Shown one piece after another: positions 9,053 to 17,297 of a stretch of 64,000 bases of DNA. Position 1 is the stretch's first letter. Each line of letters begins with the position of its first letter. The stretch is from NCBI RefSeq assembly GCF_019665785.1, contig NZ_CP081149.1, positions 372,001 to 436,000 on the forward strand, read 5' to 3'. The position numbers and the translations under genes were made by a program. Below the pieces are notes generated by a model. That model had not been told where the DNA came from. It worked only from the letters and a program-made list of their open reading frames with translations, and did not search any database. Source of the stretch: Deefgea piscis. GTDB lineage: Bacteria; Pseudomonadota; Gammaproteobacteria; Burkholderiales; Chitinibacteraceae.

Positions 9053-9270
9053 GCGAGTGGGCCGTTCTCTGGCGCTTGAATTATGCCGTGCGAGCGAACG
9101 ATATCGCTAAGGCATTGCGGACAATAGCAATCACCTTGGCTCGGTAGCGGTAGGCCGTGTGGTAGGTCCATACACCAGCAGCCACCGTTGTTGCCGCCGC
9201 TACCGCAGCGAAACGGTTGGCCACATTGCTGGCACTGAAGCTCTCGAATTTTAAGCGCGGTTGGCGACAT
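9049..9270 (-). CDS. Cysteine-rich CWC family protein
   Basis: A 73-residue zinc-ribbon-like protein of the CWC family. It has CQQCGQPFRCG, then the diagnostic GGCWCMDLP, and a third pair CYCPQC, enough cysteines for one or two metal sites. Function unknown. Its ATG overlaps the stop of the upstream tonB gene by one base, so the two are almost certainly translated from one mRNA. Confidence 0.8.
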   Translation of the reverse strand: MSPTALKIRELQCQQCGQPFRCGSGGNNGGCWCMDLPHGLPLPSQGDCYCPQCLSDIVRSHGIIQAPENGPLA

Positions 9271-10064
9271 TATTGTTTCCAGCGCACATGGCGCTCATCG
9301 ACAAATTCATAATAGCGTAGCAGCATAATCTGCCGATTCGCATCGAGTAGTTCGGCAGGGACTGGGCCAAATGGTGCGGCAAGTCGAATGATTTGCAAGG
9401 CATCTTTATCTAGCTTGGGATTGCCCGATTCTCGGGTGAGACTGAGCGCAGCAATGCTACCGTCGGCATTGAGTACGACCCGAAATTGCATTAAACCAAA
9501 TAGGGCTCGGCCATTGTCATCTCGCGGGAAGTTTTGCTGGCCGATGCGTTCTACTTTTTGCCGAATTTGTCGCTCCCAAATACCAAAAATCGCTTTGCTT
9601 TTGTCTGAGCTTTGGCTGCGAATCGCGCCATCTTCGGCTTGCGGAGCTTCGAGGTGTTTAATATCGGCATAGTGAGTGAGTAATGGCTTACCTTGCCGGC
9701 TGGTGCCAAGTGCGGTATCTAGCCCGGTGATTTCAACTTCTTTATTATTGCTCGGAATTACCGGCGTTTTGACCATGCTGGCGGCGACGACTTTTTTGGG
9801 TGCCGGTTTGGCCCGATAAAGCGGTTTTTCGGCGGTTGTTGTTTTGGTCATCACTGGCGGGCTGGGTTCTGGCGGCGTGACCTTGGGGGTTTGCCGTTGT
9901 TGCAGCGTCATCTCGATTGCGCCACCGCTGGCGGGTTTGGCCTTTTGGGGGTCTGTGGCCGGAATCAGTAATACCAGCAGATGCAATAAAATCGCCAAGA
10001 TAAGCGCCTGCAGCAGCCAGCGCTGGGGCGTTTGAGTAGGAATGGCGAAATCATGATGAGACAT
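9270..10064 (-). CDS. TonB-family energy transducer
   Basis: A 264-residue TonB-like protein that couples the proton-motive force, through ExbB/ExbD, to outer-membrane transporters. It has the expected order: short cytoplasmic N-terminus, one membrane anchor (LLQALILAILLHLLVLLIPA, about residues 17-36), a Pro/Lys-rich periplasmic spacer (TPPEPSPPVMTKT; YRAKPAPKKV) and a C-terminal TonB domain from about residue 165 (LFGLMQFRVVLNADGSIAAL, then SGNPKLDKDALQIIRLAAPF). exbB and exbD are not beside it. It heads a two-gene unit with the CWC gene, and a palindromic element lies upstream. Confidence 0.85.
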   Translation of the reverse strand: MSHHDFAIPTQTPQRWLLQALILAILLHLLVLLIPATDPQKAKPASGGAIEMTLQQRQTPKVTPPEPSPPVMTKTTTAEKPLYRAKPAPKKVVAASMVKTPVIPSNNKEVEITGLDTALGTSRQGKPLLTHYADIKHLEAPQAEDGAIRSQSSDKSKAIFGIWERQIRQKVERIGQQNFPRDDNGRALFGLMQFRVVLNADGSIAALSLTRESGNPKLDKDALQIIRLAAPFGPVPAELLDANRQIMLLRYYEFVDERHVRWKQ

Positions 10065-10148
10065 GCAAAAAAATCCGAGTGGGAAAGCGGCTTCATTCTA
10101 TCGTGAAGTTTGGATAGGCGGGCGATGTTGAATAAATTGCGGAGTGCT

Positions 10149-10215
10149 AGGGTCTGTTGACGTTTGGTTTCCCGCCGCGCAAACGCGATTGGCAAACCAA
10201 ACGTCAACAGACCCT
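10149..10215. repeat. Perfect hairpin element with GGGTCTGTTGACG ends
   Basis: The arms AGGGTCTGTTGACGTTTGG (plus TTT) and its exact reverse complement enclose a 23-base GC-rich centre. Ends of this kind with no coding capacity indicate a small non-autonomous mobile palindrome (MITE- or REPIN-like). The right arm and its adjoining TTGGC are shared with the element ending at 6800. It lies between tonB and tRNA-Gln. Confidence 0.7.
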
Positions 10216-10271
10216 AAGGTACTGATTTTTATCAGGATGGCAAAAAAAACAAAAATATTTTAAAAAAAGAC

Positions 10272-10300
10272 TTACCGTTTTAAAAAATATAGGGTATTAT
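10272..10300 (+). promoter_or_regulatory. Probable promoter of tRNA-Gln
   Basis: A -35-like TTACCG (10272-10277) and a -10 TATTAT (10295-10300) are separated by 17 bp. A GC-rich discriminator CCGCCCCC follows, as in stringently controlled stable-RNA promoters. Confidence 0.55.
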
Positions 10301-10352
10301 CCGCCCCCTAACTTGCTGAATGTGATTCACACAGTCAACAAGGCTAGTCGCT

Positions 10353-10429
10353 AGGGGAGTCGCCAAGTTGGTTAAGGCACTGGATTTTGATTCCAGCATG
10401 CGAAGGTTCGAATCCTTCTTCCCCTGCCA
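10353..10429 (+). tRNA. tRNA-Gln (anticodon TTG)
   Basis: A complete cloverleaf: acceptor strand AGGGGAG pairs with TTCCCCT, the anticodon stem CTGGA/TCCAG encloses TTTTGAT (anticodon TTG), and the T arm is GAAGGTTCGAATCCTTC. The 3' CCA is encoded. It is transcribed alone from the promoter just upstream and ends at the hairpin that follows. Confidence 0.95.
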
Positions 10430-10440
10430 AGAATTGTATA

Positions 10441-10468
10441 AAAAAGAGTCGCGATGCGGCTCTTTTTT
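10441..10468 (+). terminator. Rho-independent terminator after tRNA-Gln
   Basis: AAAAGAGTCGC and GCGGCTCTTTT pair around a GAT loop, followed by a T-run. Confidence 0.85.
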
Positions 10469-10552
10469 ATTGTCTGCTATTTCTAATCAAGACGTATTTA
10501 TTTGCAGCGCTTTATGAATATAGGCTAGCTATGGATACCCCTGTTGCCTGGC

Positions 10553-11059
10553 TTAGTTGCTTAAGACCGCTTTGACTTCTCGTTCGCCTAGATCGGCAGC
10601 ACCCCGATAACCTGAACGGCGTAGTGCAACTCCCCATTGCTCGACAATCGGCGCAAAATCTTCTGCACGGCGAACGCTACTTAATAATTCAGCCAAGCGC
10701 TGCTCCCAATTTTGTCCGAGATATTCTTGTGTCACTTGCATGATCACTTGGCGCGCCGCTTCGATTTGGCGCTGCTGCTTGAGGTCTTGCACTAAATCGG
10801 GCGTGAGCGTGCTCGGGCCGGTGAATGTGTGTTGATTGAGGATTTGTTCCGGTGTTGCTGAGTAGATTAAGCCTAGGTTTTGTAGTTTTAAGAGGATCTC
10901 GACCACATCGATCTGTGGCAGCATTTCAATTAAAGCGTAATGATGGCGGCTGCCATCAATCAAGAGCAAGATCTGCCGCTCTTTTTGGCTGATTAAACCG
11001 CTGCGCTGCGCTATTTCTTGTTGGCCGTTTGAGGTTTTAGAATAAATAGTTTTTTCCAT
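10553..11059 (-). CDS. Hypothetical protein, 168 aa
   Basis: Not recognised. The protein is soluble and helical. The first 75 residues (RSGLISQKERQILLLIDGSR, then LIEMLPQIDVVEILLKLQNLGLIY) have the rhythm of a winged-helix or TrmB/MarR-like region, in which a long helix is followed by LGLI and a short hairpin. The C-terminal part (LGQNWEQRLAELLSSVRRAEDFAPIVEQWG) is amphipathic helix. A signalling or regulatory adaptor is a guess only. The start at 11059 is chosen over 11104 because the upstream extension looks non-coding. It lies 100 bp from an NTF2-like gene on the same strand, so the two may be co-transcribed. Confidence 0.6.
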   Translation of the reverse strand: MEKTIYSKTSNGQQEIAQRSGLISQKERQILLLIDGSRHHYALIEMLPQIDVVEILLKLQNLGLIYSATPEQILNQHTFTGPSTLTPDLVQDLKQQRQIEAARQVIMQVTQEYLGQNWEQRLAELLSSVRRAEDFAPIVEQWGVALRRSGYRGAADLGEREVKAVLSN

Positions 11060-11161
11060 GATGGCACTCGGCGGCGATGACACATGGTTTATATATAAGC
11101 TCAAACTGATGTAGTAAGTAAAAACTAACTACATGCTGTTGCATAAAATAAACAGCTCCAG

Positions 11162-11686
11162 TTAAGAGTGCTGAGTGGGTCGATGAATGATATCGCGCAG
11201 TGCTTCTTCTGCTTGTACTAACAGCGGAGCCTGTTGTTTGCGGCGATCTATATCCAATAAAGGCGTTTGCTGCTTGCGACGTTCTGGATCATAAAAATGG
11301 ATTTTTTGGTCGGCTGCGCCATTTTCAAATTGAATGACTCCAGCAATTTTCCACGTTTGTTCGATACGTTTGAGGTGATAGCTGGTTTGGTATTCCCATG
11401 GGCTGCCATCATTGCGAATGACGCGCCAGCGTAATTGAGCGCTGGCTAAATCAGTACTGATTTGCATCAGGCTAAGAATGGTATAGGTGGCGTCGTGAAA
11501 GCCTTGTGCCGCGTACCAAGTAAATAATGCTTGCGTGGTTTCACGCAGTGCATCTATTTCGGGCCAATCGGTGCGTTCTTCATTGATGAGCGTAAAAAAA
11601 GGCATGGCAAACAGATTACAAACGCCATCGACATCGAGTTTGGTGTAGACCGTTGCAAAGTCTTCAAAAAAATCTTCTAAAGTCAT
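11162..11686 (-). CDS. NTF2/SnoaL-like protein, 174 aa
   Basis: The first 125 residues have the pattern of an NTF2-like cone: N-terminal helices (LEDFFEDFATVYTKLDVDGVCNLF), a short loop, a helix and then paired strands (ASAQLRWRVIRNDGSPWEYQ and YHLKRIEQTWKIAGVIQFE). Such domains bind small ligands or act as accessory folds, and no catalytic set can be assigned. The tail holds a near-repeat, ERRKQQTPLLDIDRRKQQAPLL, suggesting an internal tandem duplication. AGAAAGG eight bases upstream supports the start. Confidence 0.65.
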   Translation of the reverse strand: MTLEDFFEDFATVYTKLDVDGVCNLFAMPFFTLINEERTDWPEIDALRETTQALFTWYAAQGFHDATYTILSLMQISTDLASAQLRWRVIRNDGSPWEYQTSYHLKRIEQTWKIAGVIQFENGAADQKIHFYDPERRKQQTPLLDIDRRKQQAPLLVQAEEALRDIIHRPTQHS

Positions 11687-11933
11687 TCAGAAACCTTTCT
11701 TTAAACCAACTTCAAAATTGTGTTTTCAAAAATTATAAATGATTCTCAATGAAACATGGGTTTTTACTTATATGGTGATGTACTTTTGATGCAGATTTTC
11801 CCGCTTTGCAATGGCAATGCTGTTGATCGATTGAATCGAATTGTTCTGCTTGAAATTATGACTTTCATCGCCATCTATAAAAATATTCAGATGTATTCAT
11901 TTAATTAAAGCCAAGTCTTTGTAGGAGTTGTTC

Positions 11934-12212
11934 ATGGTTCAAGCTACTGCCAGCCATTTATTGGTAAAAACTGAAGCCCAGTGCGAAGCACTGAAACAAG
12001 AAATTTTAGCCGGTGCTGATTTTGCTGCCGTTGCTAAAGCCAATTCAAGCTGTCCATCTTCGGCACAAGGTGGTGCGTTGGGCTCGTTTGGCCCTGGTAT
12101 GATGGTGCCTGAGTTTGATAAAGTCGTTTTTAGTGCGCCATTAAATGAAGTACAAGGCCCAGTGAAAACGCAATTTGGTTATCACCTCTTGGTGGTCACT
12201 AGTCGCGGCTAA
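11934..12212 (+). CDS. Parvulin-type peptidyl-prolyl isomerase
   Basis: A stand-alone 92-residue parvulin (PpiC type) that catalyses cis-trans isomerisation of X-Pro bonds in the cytoplasm. The whole domain is visible: ATASHLLVKTEAQCE with the first active-site His, FAAVAKANSSCPSSAQGGAL, GSFGPGMMVPEFDKVVF and the closing KTQFGYHLLVV with the second His. TAGGAG just upstream fixes the ATG at 11934 rather than a TTG six bases earlier. It ends in a strong two-way terminator. Confidence 0.92.
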   Translation: MVQATASHLLVKTEAQCEALKQEILAGADFAAVAKANSSCPSSAQGGALGSFGPGMMVPEFDKVVFSAPLNEVQGPVKTQFGYHLLVVTSRG

Positions 12213-12227
12213 GCAGCTTGCGCGAAT

Positions 12228-12267
12228 AAAAAAACACCGCTCATTTTAAATGGCGGTGTTTTTTTTT
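12228..12267. terminator. Bidirectional terminator
   Basis: An A-run, AACACCGC, a loop, GCGGTGTT and a T-run of ten lie between the convergent parvulin and OmpA-family genes, so the hairpin can serve both strands. Confidence 0.9.
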
Positions 12268-12288
12268 GCCCAATTGCGGGTGCAATGA

Positions 12289-12936
12289 TTATTGCTGTGT
12301 TGGCTCGGCAACAAAAATTTCAACTCGGCGGTTTTGTGCACGACCCGCTGCGGTGTCGTTGCTGGCAACTGGATTGCTTGAGCCCATGCCATCAATTGTC
12401 ATACGCTGACTGGCCACGCCTTGGCTGGCGAGATAGTTACGCGTTGCTGCGGCACGATTCACTGATAATGGATTATTGATTGCATCGCTACCGGTATTGT
12501 CGGTGTAGCCGACAATACGTACTTGCGTTGATGGGTTTTGATTTAATGTTTGTGCCAAGCGATTTAGAATCGGTTTCATGCTTGGTTTTATCGTTGAGCT
12601 ACCAACGGCGAATGAGAAATCCGCAGGGATTTCGAGTTTTAATTCATTGTTGGGGGTTTTGCTGACTTCAATACCTGTTCCCTGTGCTGCTTGTTCCATT
12701 GCGAGGCGTTGTTTTTCCATGTGTGATGACCACATATAGGCACCTATGGCGCCCGCTGCGGCACCAATTGCGGCATCGCGACCAGTGTGGCTACCTTTGG
12801 ATACTTTGCTAATGCCTGCGCCAAGGGCGGCGCCACCGAGGGCACCAAGGACTGAACTTTCTGTTTTTGACATGTTTGAGCAGCCAGTTGCGACTAAACT
12901 GAAAGCGATTAATGCAGGTAAAAGAGCACGTTTCAT
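12289..12936 (-). CDS. OmpA-family peptidoglycan-binding lipoprotein
   Basis: A 215-residue outer-membrane lipoprotein resembling YiaD. It has a signal with lipobox VATGC (Cys19), a glycine-zipper section (GALGGAALGAGISKVSKG and AAIGAAAGAIGAYMW, about 32-68) and an OmpA C-terminal domain from about residue 100 (VRIVGYTDNTGSDAINNPLS with the conserved Asp, and GRAQNRRVEIFV with the conserved Arg) that binds diaminopimelate. It would tether the outer membrane to peptidoglycan. It shares the terminator with the convergent parvulin gene. Confidence 0.9.
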   Translation of the reverse strand: MKRALLPALIAFSLVATGCSNMSKTESSVLGALGGAALGAGISKVSKGSHTGRDAAIGAAAGAIGAYMWSSHMEKQRLAMEQAAQGTGIEVSKTPNNELKLEIPADFSFAVGSSTIKPSMKPILNRLAQTLNQNPSTQVRIVGYTDNTGSDAINNPLSVNRAAATRNYLASQGVASQRMTIDGMGSSNPVASNDTAAGRAQNRRVEIFVAEPTQQ

Positions 12937-13389
12937 GATGTATTCCTTTCATAAAAATTGATAAGGGCAATCAAAACACTATCTATGCCATTAAGCTATA
13001 GAAAAATACCCAAATTCAGGTGATTTTCATCACATTATCCGTAGTCCATTGCGTTTTTGGCGGCGGATGAACCATCATAAGCAAAAATTTCACACTGTTA
13101 TTGTCTTCAGCCCAATGGTCGATTTGAGTGGGAGAAACGTTCAAATACGGCGTGTTAATTCCACCGAGGCATTGGTGGCTAGTCGGTGATTGTTCTAAAT
13201 ATTTAAAGGGTATTGATTGATGAGTATGCCGCTGCTTGCGCTGGTGCTGAACACCGATCGCAAGAGATTGAGTCGTACTTTTGATGATGATTCAGCTGGA
13301 TGTGATTTTGACTTGTTAAGCGCATCGATCTGATCGATTGGAGATTGCTCTGTCTCGTTTATTGTTCACACTAGAAGCACTGCAATATT
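12937..13389. other. Intergenic region with a short ORF of doubtful status
   Basis: No supported gene. An ATG at 13220 opens 37 codons (MSMPLLALVLNTDRKRLS...), and the neighbouring frame reads DEYAAACAGAEHRSQEIESY before stopping. The two frames together may be a decayed gene, but I recognise no family. The first part carries the promoter region of the OmpA-family gene. Confidence 0.3.
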
Positions 13390-13444
13390 AAAGGGTATTG
13401 TAATGCAGCCTTTTATGAAAAAAGGCTGCGATGATATACCCTTT
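13390..13444. repeat. Dispersed GGGTAT palindrome, copy 1
   Basis: Perfect outer arms AAAGGGTAT and ATACCCTTT enclose a second hairpin, GCAGCCTTTT/AAAAGGCTGC. Its right end touches the stop codon of the gene on the minus strand, for which it probably acts as terminator. It closely resembles the copy at 57884-57930. Confidence 0.65.
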
Positions 13445-14402
13445 ATTTACATTTTACTAAGGCCATGATCTCAGTGGCGTTGAGCGTACTGGCTCGCTGT
13501 TGAATCTCAGGTAGGTATTTAGTTTGTAGGTCTTTTGCCGGCGCCAAGGTTTCTTTAAAGCTTTGCTGGAGTAAAGCGGCGCTCATTTGGCGCCCGCCAG
13601 CGTAATAGCGTTTGGCAACTTGGCCTAGGGCGTAGGTGCTGGCAAAAGAAAATGCCATGCCCGTTGCTGCGCCACCTAAAGTCTTGCCCCATTTACCGCC
13701 AACTTTGCCGAACCAACCACCAACCAGTTTACGGCCAAATTGTTCGAGATATTGCGAAGTTAAACCGACACCGACGGTGGATAAAAACTCGCGAATATGG
13801 CCTTGATCTAATTCGTAGCCATAGCGTTGACCAATGTTGTAAACCATTTTAATTTGCAGTGGGATAATCGCCACCGAGGCCCAAGTTTGCGGCAGTAATT
13901 CGAGCGCACCATTGAGGATGGCTGATTTTAAAATACTACTGTCGATCGCCGCTTGATCAACAATCGGCAGGCTGGTGGGTTGAGTGTTGATTGGCTGGGT
14001 CGTGAATAAGGGCGTGCTGCTTTGTCCGGCAGCGGCCAAGGAGTCAGCCTCTTGCTGAAACAGCGTGGTTGTGGGGTTGTTGAGTGCTAAGCACGATTTA
14101 AGCTCGGCCAAAAATTGCTGCTCTGCTGCGCTGGTGCTGCCATCAGCATCGCAGACGCACACCGCCATCTCATAGGCAAATTGGCGTTCGGCCTCGCTAC
14201 TCAATTGCATACACACTGAGGCCAAGTTCACGCGCTTAAATAAAACATTTTGATATAAGCGGGTTAAATCAATGCCGCTGTCTTGACCTAAAGATTGGGC
14301 TAAGCCTCGGATATGTTCGCGCTCGCGTTCATCATTATTGCCATCGGCAAACGCGGCCAGTAGCGCAATGGTGAGAATGGCTTGTTGTTGTACGGCTTGC
14401 AT
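13443..14402 (-). CDS. TerB-like / DUF697-like protein
   Basis: A 319-residue protein. The first ~105 residues look like a TerB-type helical domain with acidic ADGNNDEREREHI and CDADGSTSAAEQQFL loops, the paired acidic metal-site signature of that fold. After a Thr/Pro/Gln linker, residues about 155-290 (LELLPQTWASVAIIPLQIKM, then IGQRYGYELDQGHIREFLST and GKWGKTLGGAATGMAFSFAS) resemble DUF697 membrane-associated domains. A link with membrane stress is plausible but not shown. AGAGGA precedes the ATG. Confidence 0.7.
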   Translation of the reverse strand: MQAVQQQAILTIALLAAFADGNNDEREREHIRGLAQSLGQDSGIDLTRLYQNVLFKRVNLASVCMQLSSEAERQFAYEMAVCVCDADGSTSAAEQQFLAELKSCLALNNPTTTLFQQEADSLAAAGQSSTPLFTTQPINTQPTSLPIVDQAAIDSSILKSAILNGALELLPQTWASVAIIPLQIKMVYNIGQRYGYELDQGHIREFLSTVGVGLTSQYLEQFGRKLVGGWFGKVGGKWGKTLGGAATGMAFSFASTYALGQVAKRYYAGGRQMSAALLQQSFKETLAPAKDLQTKYLPEIQQRASTLNATEIMALVKCK

Positions 14403-14470
14403 GATGTCCTCTCAGAAAGTGGTTTTTTACTAGACCCATTCGCTATGGCTTTGTTCCCAATGGTTTATTT

Positions 14471-15166
14471 TTACCGTGGATCTGAACGTAGATACTGTAG
14501 AAGTCGGCCACGATAGGCGCTGCCGTCATTGAGCGCTTGGGTCAGCATGGTTTCGTGCAGGCTAAAGCCACGGCTGGCCATTTGCTTATGAAAGGCGCTA
14601 CGATTGCTGCGATTGGGATCGATAATTAAAATTTCGGCTTTGGCCGCTGCATGTTGATCGATAAATGTGGCTAGCACTTCAGGATGGCTACGCTCATACA
14701 GTACGTCGCTGCCAATAATCAGATCAAACTCGCCTAAATCATGATTGCTGCGTCCCCAGTTACCGGTGCAATATTTCAATTTTGGCAGCGTATTGAGTTG
14801 TAAATTGGCCTTTAGAAATTGCTCGGTTAAGGGGTGGCAATCGCTAGCGGTAATATCGCCGAGCCGACGATGAATCACCATACTCGCCAGTGCCAAACCG
14901 CAGCCGATTTCGAGGACACGGCGATCGGCTAAATCGTAGCTTTGCATTAAGTCGGCGAGTTTTTGTGATGATGGCCAAATTTGCCCAAATAAAGGCCAGC
15001 AGGCTTCAGAAATCCCTGCGGCCTCCGCTTCACCCAGAGGATCATAAAATTGTTGTCGATCGAGTAAGGCACGAATATGAAGATCAGCCCCACCAGCGAC
15101 AGCGACGGGGAGTTGTTTGACTTGGTAGCCAAACGGAACAGCATGGAGCATGACAGCCTTGGGCAT
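14471..15166 (-). CDS. Class I SAM-dependent methyltransferase (Methyltransf_16-like)
   Basis: About 231 residues. Motif I (RVLEIGCGLALASMVIHRR), an acidic motif II region (ITASDCHPLTEQFLKANLQL) and the family's FDLIIGSDVLYE block give a METTL21/FAM86-type arrangement. Many relatives methylate lysines of proteins, so this may be a protein methyltransferase, but the target is unknown. WPLFGQIWPSSQKLADLM before motif I is also typical. The start is uncertain: GTG at 15175 and ATG at 15166 are both in frame and neither has a clear ribosome-binding site. Confidence 0.8.
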   Translation of the reverse strand: MPKAVMLHAVPFGYQVKQLPVAVAGGADLHIRALLDRQQFYDPLGEAEAAGISEACWPLFGQIWPSSQKLADLMQSYDLADRRVLEIGCGLALASMVIHRRLGDITASDCHPLTEQFLKANLQLNTLPKLKYCTGNWGRSNHDLGEFDLIIGSDVLYERSHPEVLATFIDQHAAAKAEILIIDPNRSNRSAFHKQMASRGFSLHETMLTQALNDGSAYRGRLLQYLRSDPR

Positions 15167-15306
15167 GTGCAGCACTGAATGCTAGTCGAACCGACAGGGC
15201 GCAGGGCGCTTTGCAAGGCGAGGAGTAAACGGCGGGGCAGAGGTGCGAGTGATGAATCGTTTTTCATACTAACACCCCCTGCCAATTGGTGATGCGTACT
15301 TCTGCA

Positions 15307-16056
15307 TTAACGCAGTTGGGCAGCCTTTAAAATTGCGTTTAATTCTCCGCTCGCTTGCATTTTGGCCAGGCCTTGATTAAACCGTTGCAGCAAGAGTTTG
15401 GCATTGGGCGTTTTTCGGCTAATCAATAAATACATCGGCTCTTCATGAATGATTTGTGTGCTGATATTGAGTTGTTCTAAGGCTTTGCTCCCTAAATTAT
15501 GGCGAATGAGGTGCATGCCGACCGCTTCTTCACAAGGAAAAGCATCGATGCGTTTGGCGAGTAGTTTGGCAAAATTTTGCGCATCGTTATTACCAATATC
15601 ACTTTCTAGCTGTTGGCTTTGTATTAACTGAGTTAATGCTTCCCCGTAATAATAACCATGGGTAAGGCCGAGCCGATGACCTTTTAAGTCATTGAGTTGC
15701 GACCAATAAATCGGTCGATCACGATGAAAAAACAGCACGACTTTGCTGCGATAAACGGGTTGGCTGTATAAAAAATCCTGCCGGCGTTCGGTACTATCAA
15801 TCCACAGTAGGCTGCCACTCACCTTGCCACTGCGCGCCACATCGAGCGATCTTTTCCAAGGATAAAATTGGTATTTCACTTGGATGTTTTCTAGAGCAAA
15901 AGCGCGGCTGACAATTTGGCTGGCATAGCCATATTGCGGCAGATTCGCGCCGAGTAATGGTGGCCATTCGCCATTGGCAAGCTCTATCTCTTGTGGCGCT
16001 GCAAAGCTGCAAGCCGCAAAAAATAGCGCCAGAGTAAACAAAAAAATGCGCGGCAT
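15307..16056 (-). CDS. Periplasmic solute-binding protein, family 3-like
   Basis: A 249-residue exported protein with a signal peptide (MPRIFLFTLALFFAACSFA) and a type II periplasmic binding fold like the SBP_bac_3 group: EIELANGEWPPLLGANLPQY, then YQFYPWKRSLDVARSGKVSG, YRSKVVLFFHRDRP and NDLKGHRLGLTHGYYYGEAL. The pattern IxVANGEWPP...YPWKR...G is common in stand-alone binding proteins of water bacteria, often without adjacent permeases, as here. The ligand is unknown. The ATG at 16056 gives a better signal peptide than the TTG at 16071. Confidence 0.8.
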   Translation of the reverse strand: MPRIFLFTLALFFAACSFAAPQEIELANGEWPPLLGANLPQYGYASQIVSRAFALENIQVKYQFYPWKRSLDVARSGKVSGSLLWIDSTERRQDFLYSQPVYRSKVVLFFHRDRPIYWSQLNDLKGHRLGLTHGYYYGEALTQLIQSQQLESDIGNNDAQNFAKLLAKRIDAFPCEEAVGMHLIRHNLGSKALEQLNISTQIIHEEPMYLLISRKTPNAKLLLQRFNQGLAKMQASGELNAILKAAQLR

Positions 16057-16170
16057 AGCGATGAGATTCAATGTGGCAAAAGATTGGTGGGTCAGTTTTT
16101 TGACAGACTTACAGTAAGAGCATCATCGCTGTTGCCGTAATTCGCGTCAAGTGTTGACCAGTGGTTTAGT

Positions 16171-16189
16171 GAGAATGATTTTCAATTTG
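16171..16189. promoter_or_regulatory. Candidate Fur box upstream of mdaB
   Basis: GAGAATGATTTTCAATTTG matches the 19-bp Fur consensus at about 13 positions and lies 83 bp before the mdaB start. Confidence 0.45.
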
Positions 16190-16271
16190 TTTTTATGGGC
16201 TTATTGCCTTTATTTTGCGGAGTTTTATCGGTAACTTTATGTTCTGAAAATTCAACAAGGCAACAGAGCGT

Positions 16272-16853
16272 ATGTCACGGATTTTGATTATTAATGCGGC
16301 AAAAGAATTTGGGCATTCTAAGGGGCAATTGAATCAAACCTTGAGTGACCTTGCCCAAACGACACTGCAAGCGCAAGGACATGAAGTTCAAGCGAGTCAT
16401 ATTGACCAAGGGTATGTCGTTGAAGATGAGGTTAATAAAATACTGTGGGCTGATACCATCATCTATCAAATGCCGGCTTGGTGGATGGGGGCACCGTGGA
16501 TTTTAAAAAAATACATCGACGAAGTGTTTACTGCTGGGCATGGCGTGTTGTATCACAGCGATGGTCGTTCTCGATCACATCCAGAGCAAAAATATGGTTC
16601 GGGTGGATTATTGCAAGGCAAAACCTATTTGCTTTCGGTCACTTGGAATGCGCCGATGAGCGCCTTTACCGATGCCGATGATTTTTTTGCCGGTGCGGGG
16701 GTCGACGGGGTGTATTTGCCGTTTCATAAGGCGAATGAATTTTTGGGCATGAGTGCATTACCCACATTTATTTGTGCTGATGTGATTAAGCAGCCGGATA
16801 TTGCCGGCGATTTTTTACGTTATCAACAGCATTTACAGCAGTACATTGCTTAG
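16272..16853 (+). CDS. mdaB: NAD(P)H-dependent quinone reductase, MdaB family
   Basis: A 193-residue flavodoxin-fold enzyme that reduces quinones by two electrons with FAD and NADPH, protecting against oxidative stress. MdaB landmarks: ILIINAAKEFGHSKGQLNQT near the N-terminus, the family-specific IIYQMPAWWMGAPWILKKYI near residue 64 and SVTWNAPMSAF near residue 120. Length is normal. The gene stands alone; a Fur-like palindrome upstream suggests iron-responsive control. Confidence 0.92.
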   Translation: MSRILIINAAKEFGHSKGQLNQTLSDLAQTTLQAQGHEVQASHIDQGYVVEDEVNKILWADTIIYQMPAWWMGAPWILKKYIDEVFTAGHGVLYHSDGRSRSHPEQKYGSGGLLQGKTYLLSVTWNAPMSAFTDADDFFAGAGVDGVYLPFHKANEFLGMSALPTFICADVIKQPDIAGDFLRYQQHLQQYIA

Positions 16854-16983
16854 ACATAGAGCATATCTGGATGAACCGTAGCGTTTTTAAGATTTGTACT
16901 TGCTGGTTGCCGCCGTATTACTACGGCGGCTAGGTTTTATTTGCCAATGAGCCGCTGCAATTCATTGCTGTGCTTTTGATCAA

Positions 16984-17286
16984 CTAAAATTTATCACCAC
17001 GCAATACGCGTACTTCACTAAGCCATTGCACTAAAGCGAAATGCGCACCAAATTGATGATGCACTGCGAGAGCTAATTGTTCAGCTTGCCGCGTGTCGAT
17101 GATGAGTTCAATTTGAATATTTTCATTGGCATCAAAATTGCCATGTTTTTCGCCGTGTTCTCCATTGCCGCGTGCGGCAACAATTGTCCAACCGCGAATC
17201 GATCTGGCTTCAAATAAAGCGATTAAATCATTTTCAAGTACTGCTTCGGTGACGATGGTGAGTAGTGTTCGGGTATGGAAAGTCAT
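16984..17286 (-). CDS. PII-like signalling protein (SbtB type)
   Basis: A 100-residue protein with a PII-like ferredoxin fold: TRTLLTIVTEAVLENDLIAL, a T-loop region RGWTIVAARGNGEHGEKHGN and an ENIQIELIIDTRQAEQLALA strand-helix. It lies 11 bp downstream of a bicarbonate-transporter gene, the arrangement of sbtA-sbtB, in which the trimeric PII-like partner binds adenine nucleotides and gates the transporter. The assignment rests on that context plus fold; residues equivalent to cyanobacterial nucleotide contacts cannot be verified here. AAGGAG upstream of the ATG. Confidence 0.75.
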   Translation of the reverse strand: MTFHTRTLLTIVTEAVLENDLIALFEARSIRGWTIVAARGNGEHGEKHGNFDANENIQIELIIDTRQAEQLALAVHHQFGAHFALVQWLSEVRVLRGDKF

Positions 17287-17297
17287 CGCACAGCTCC

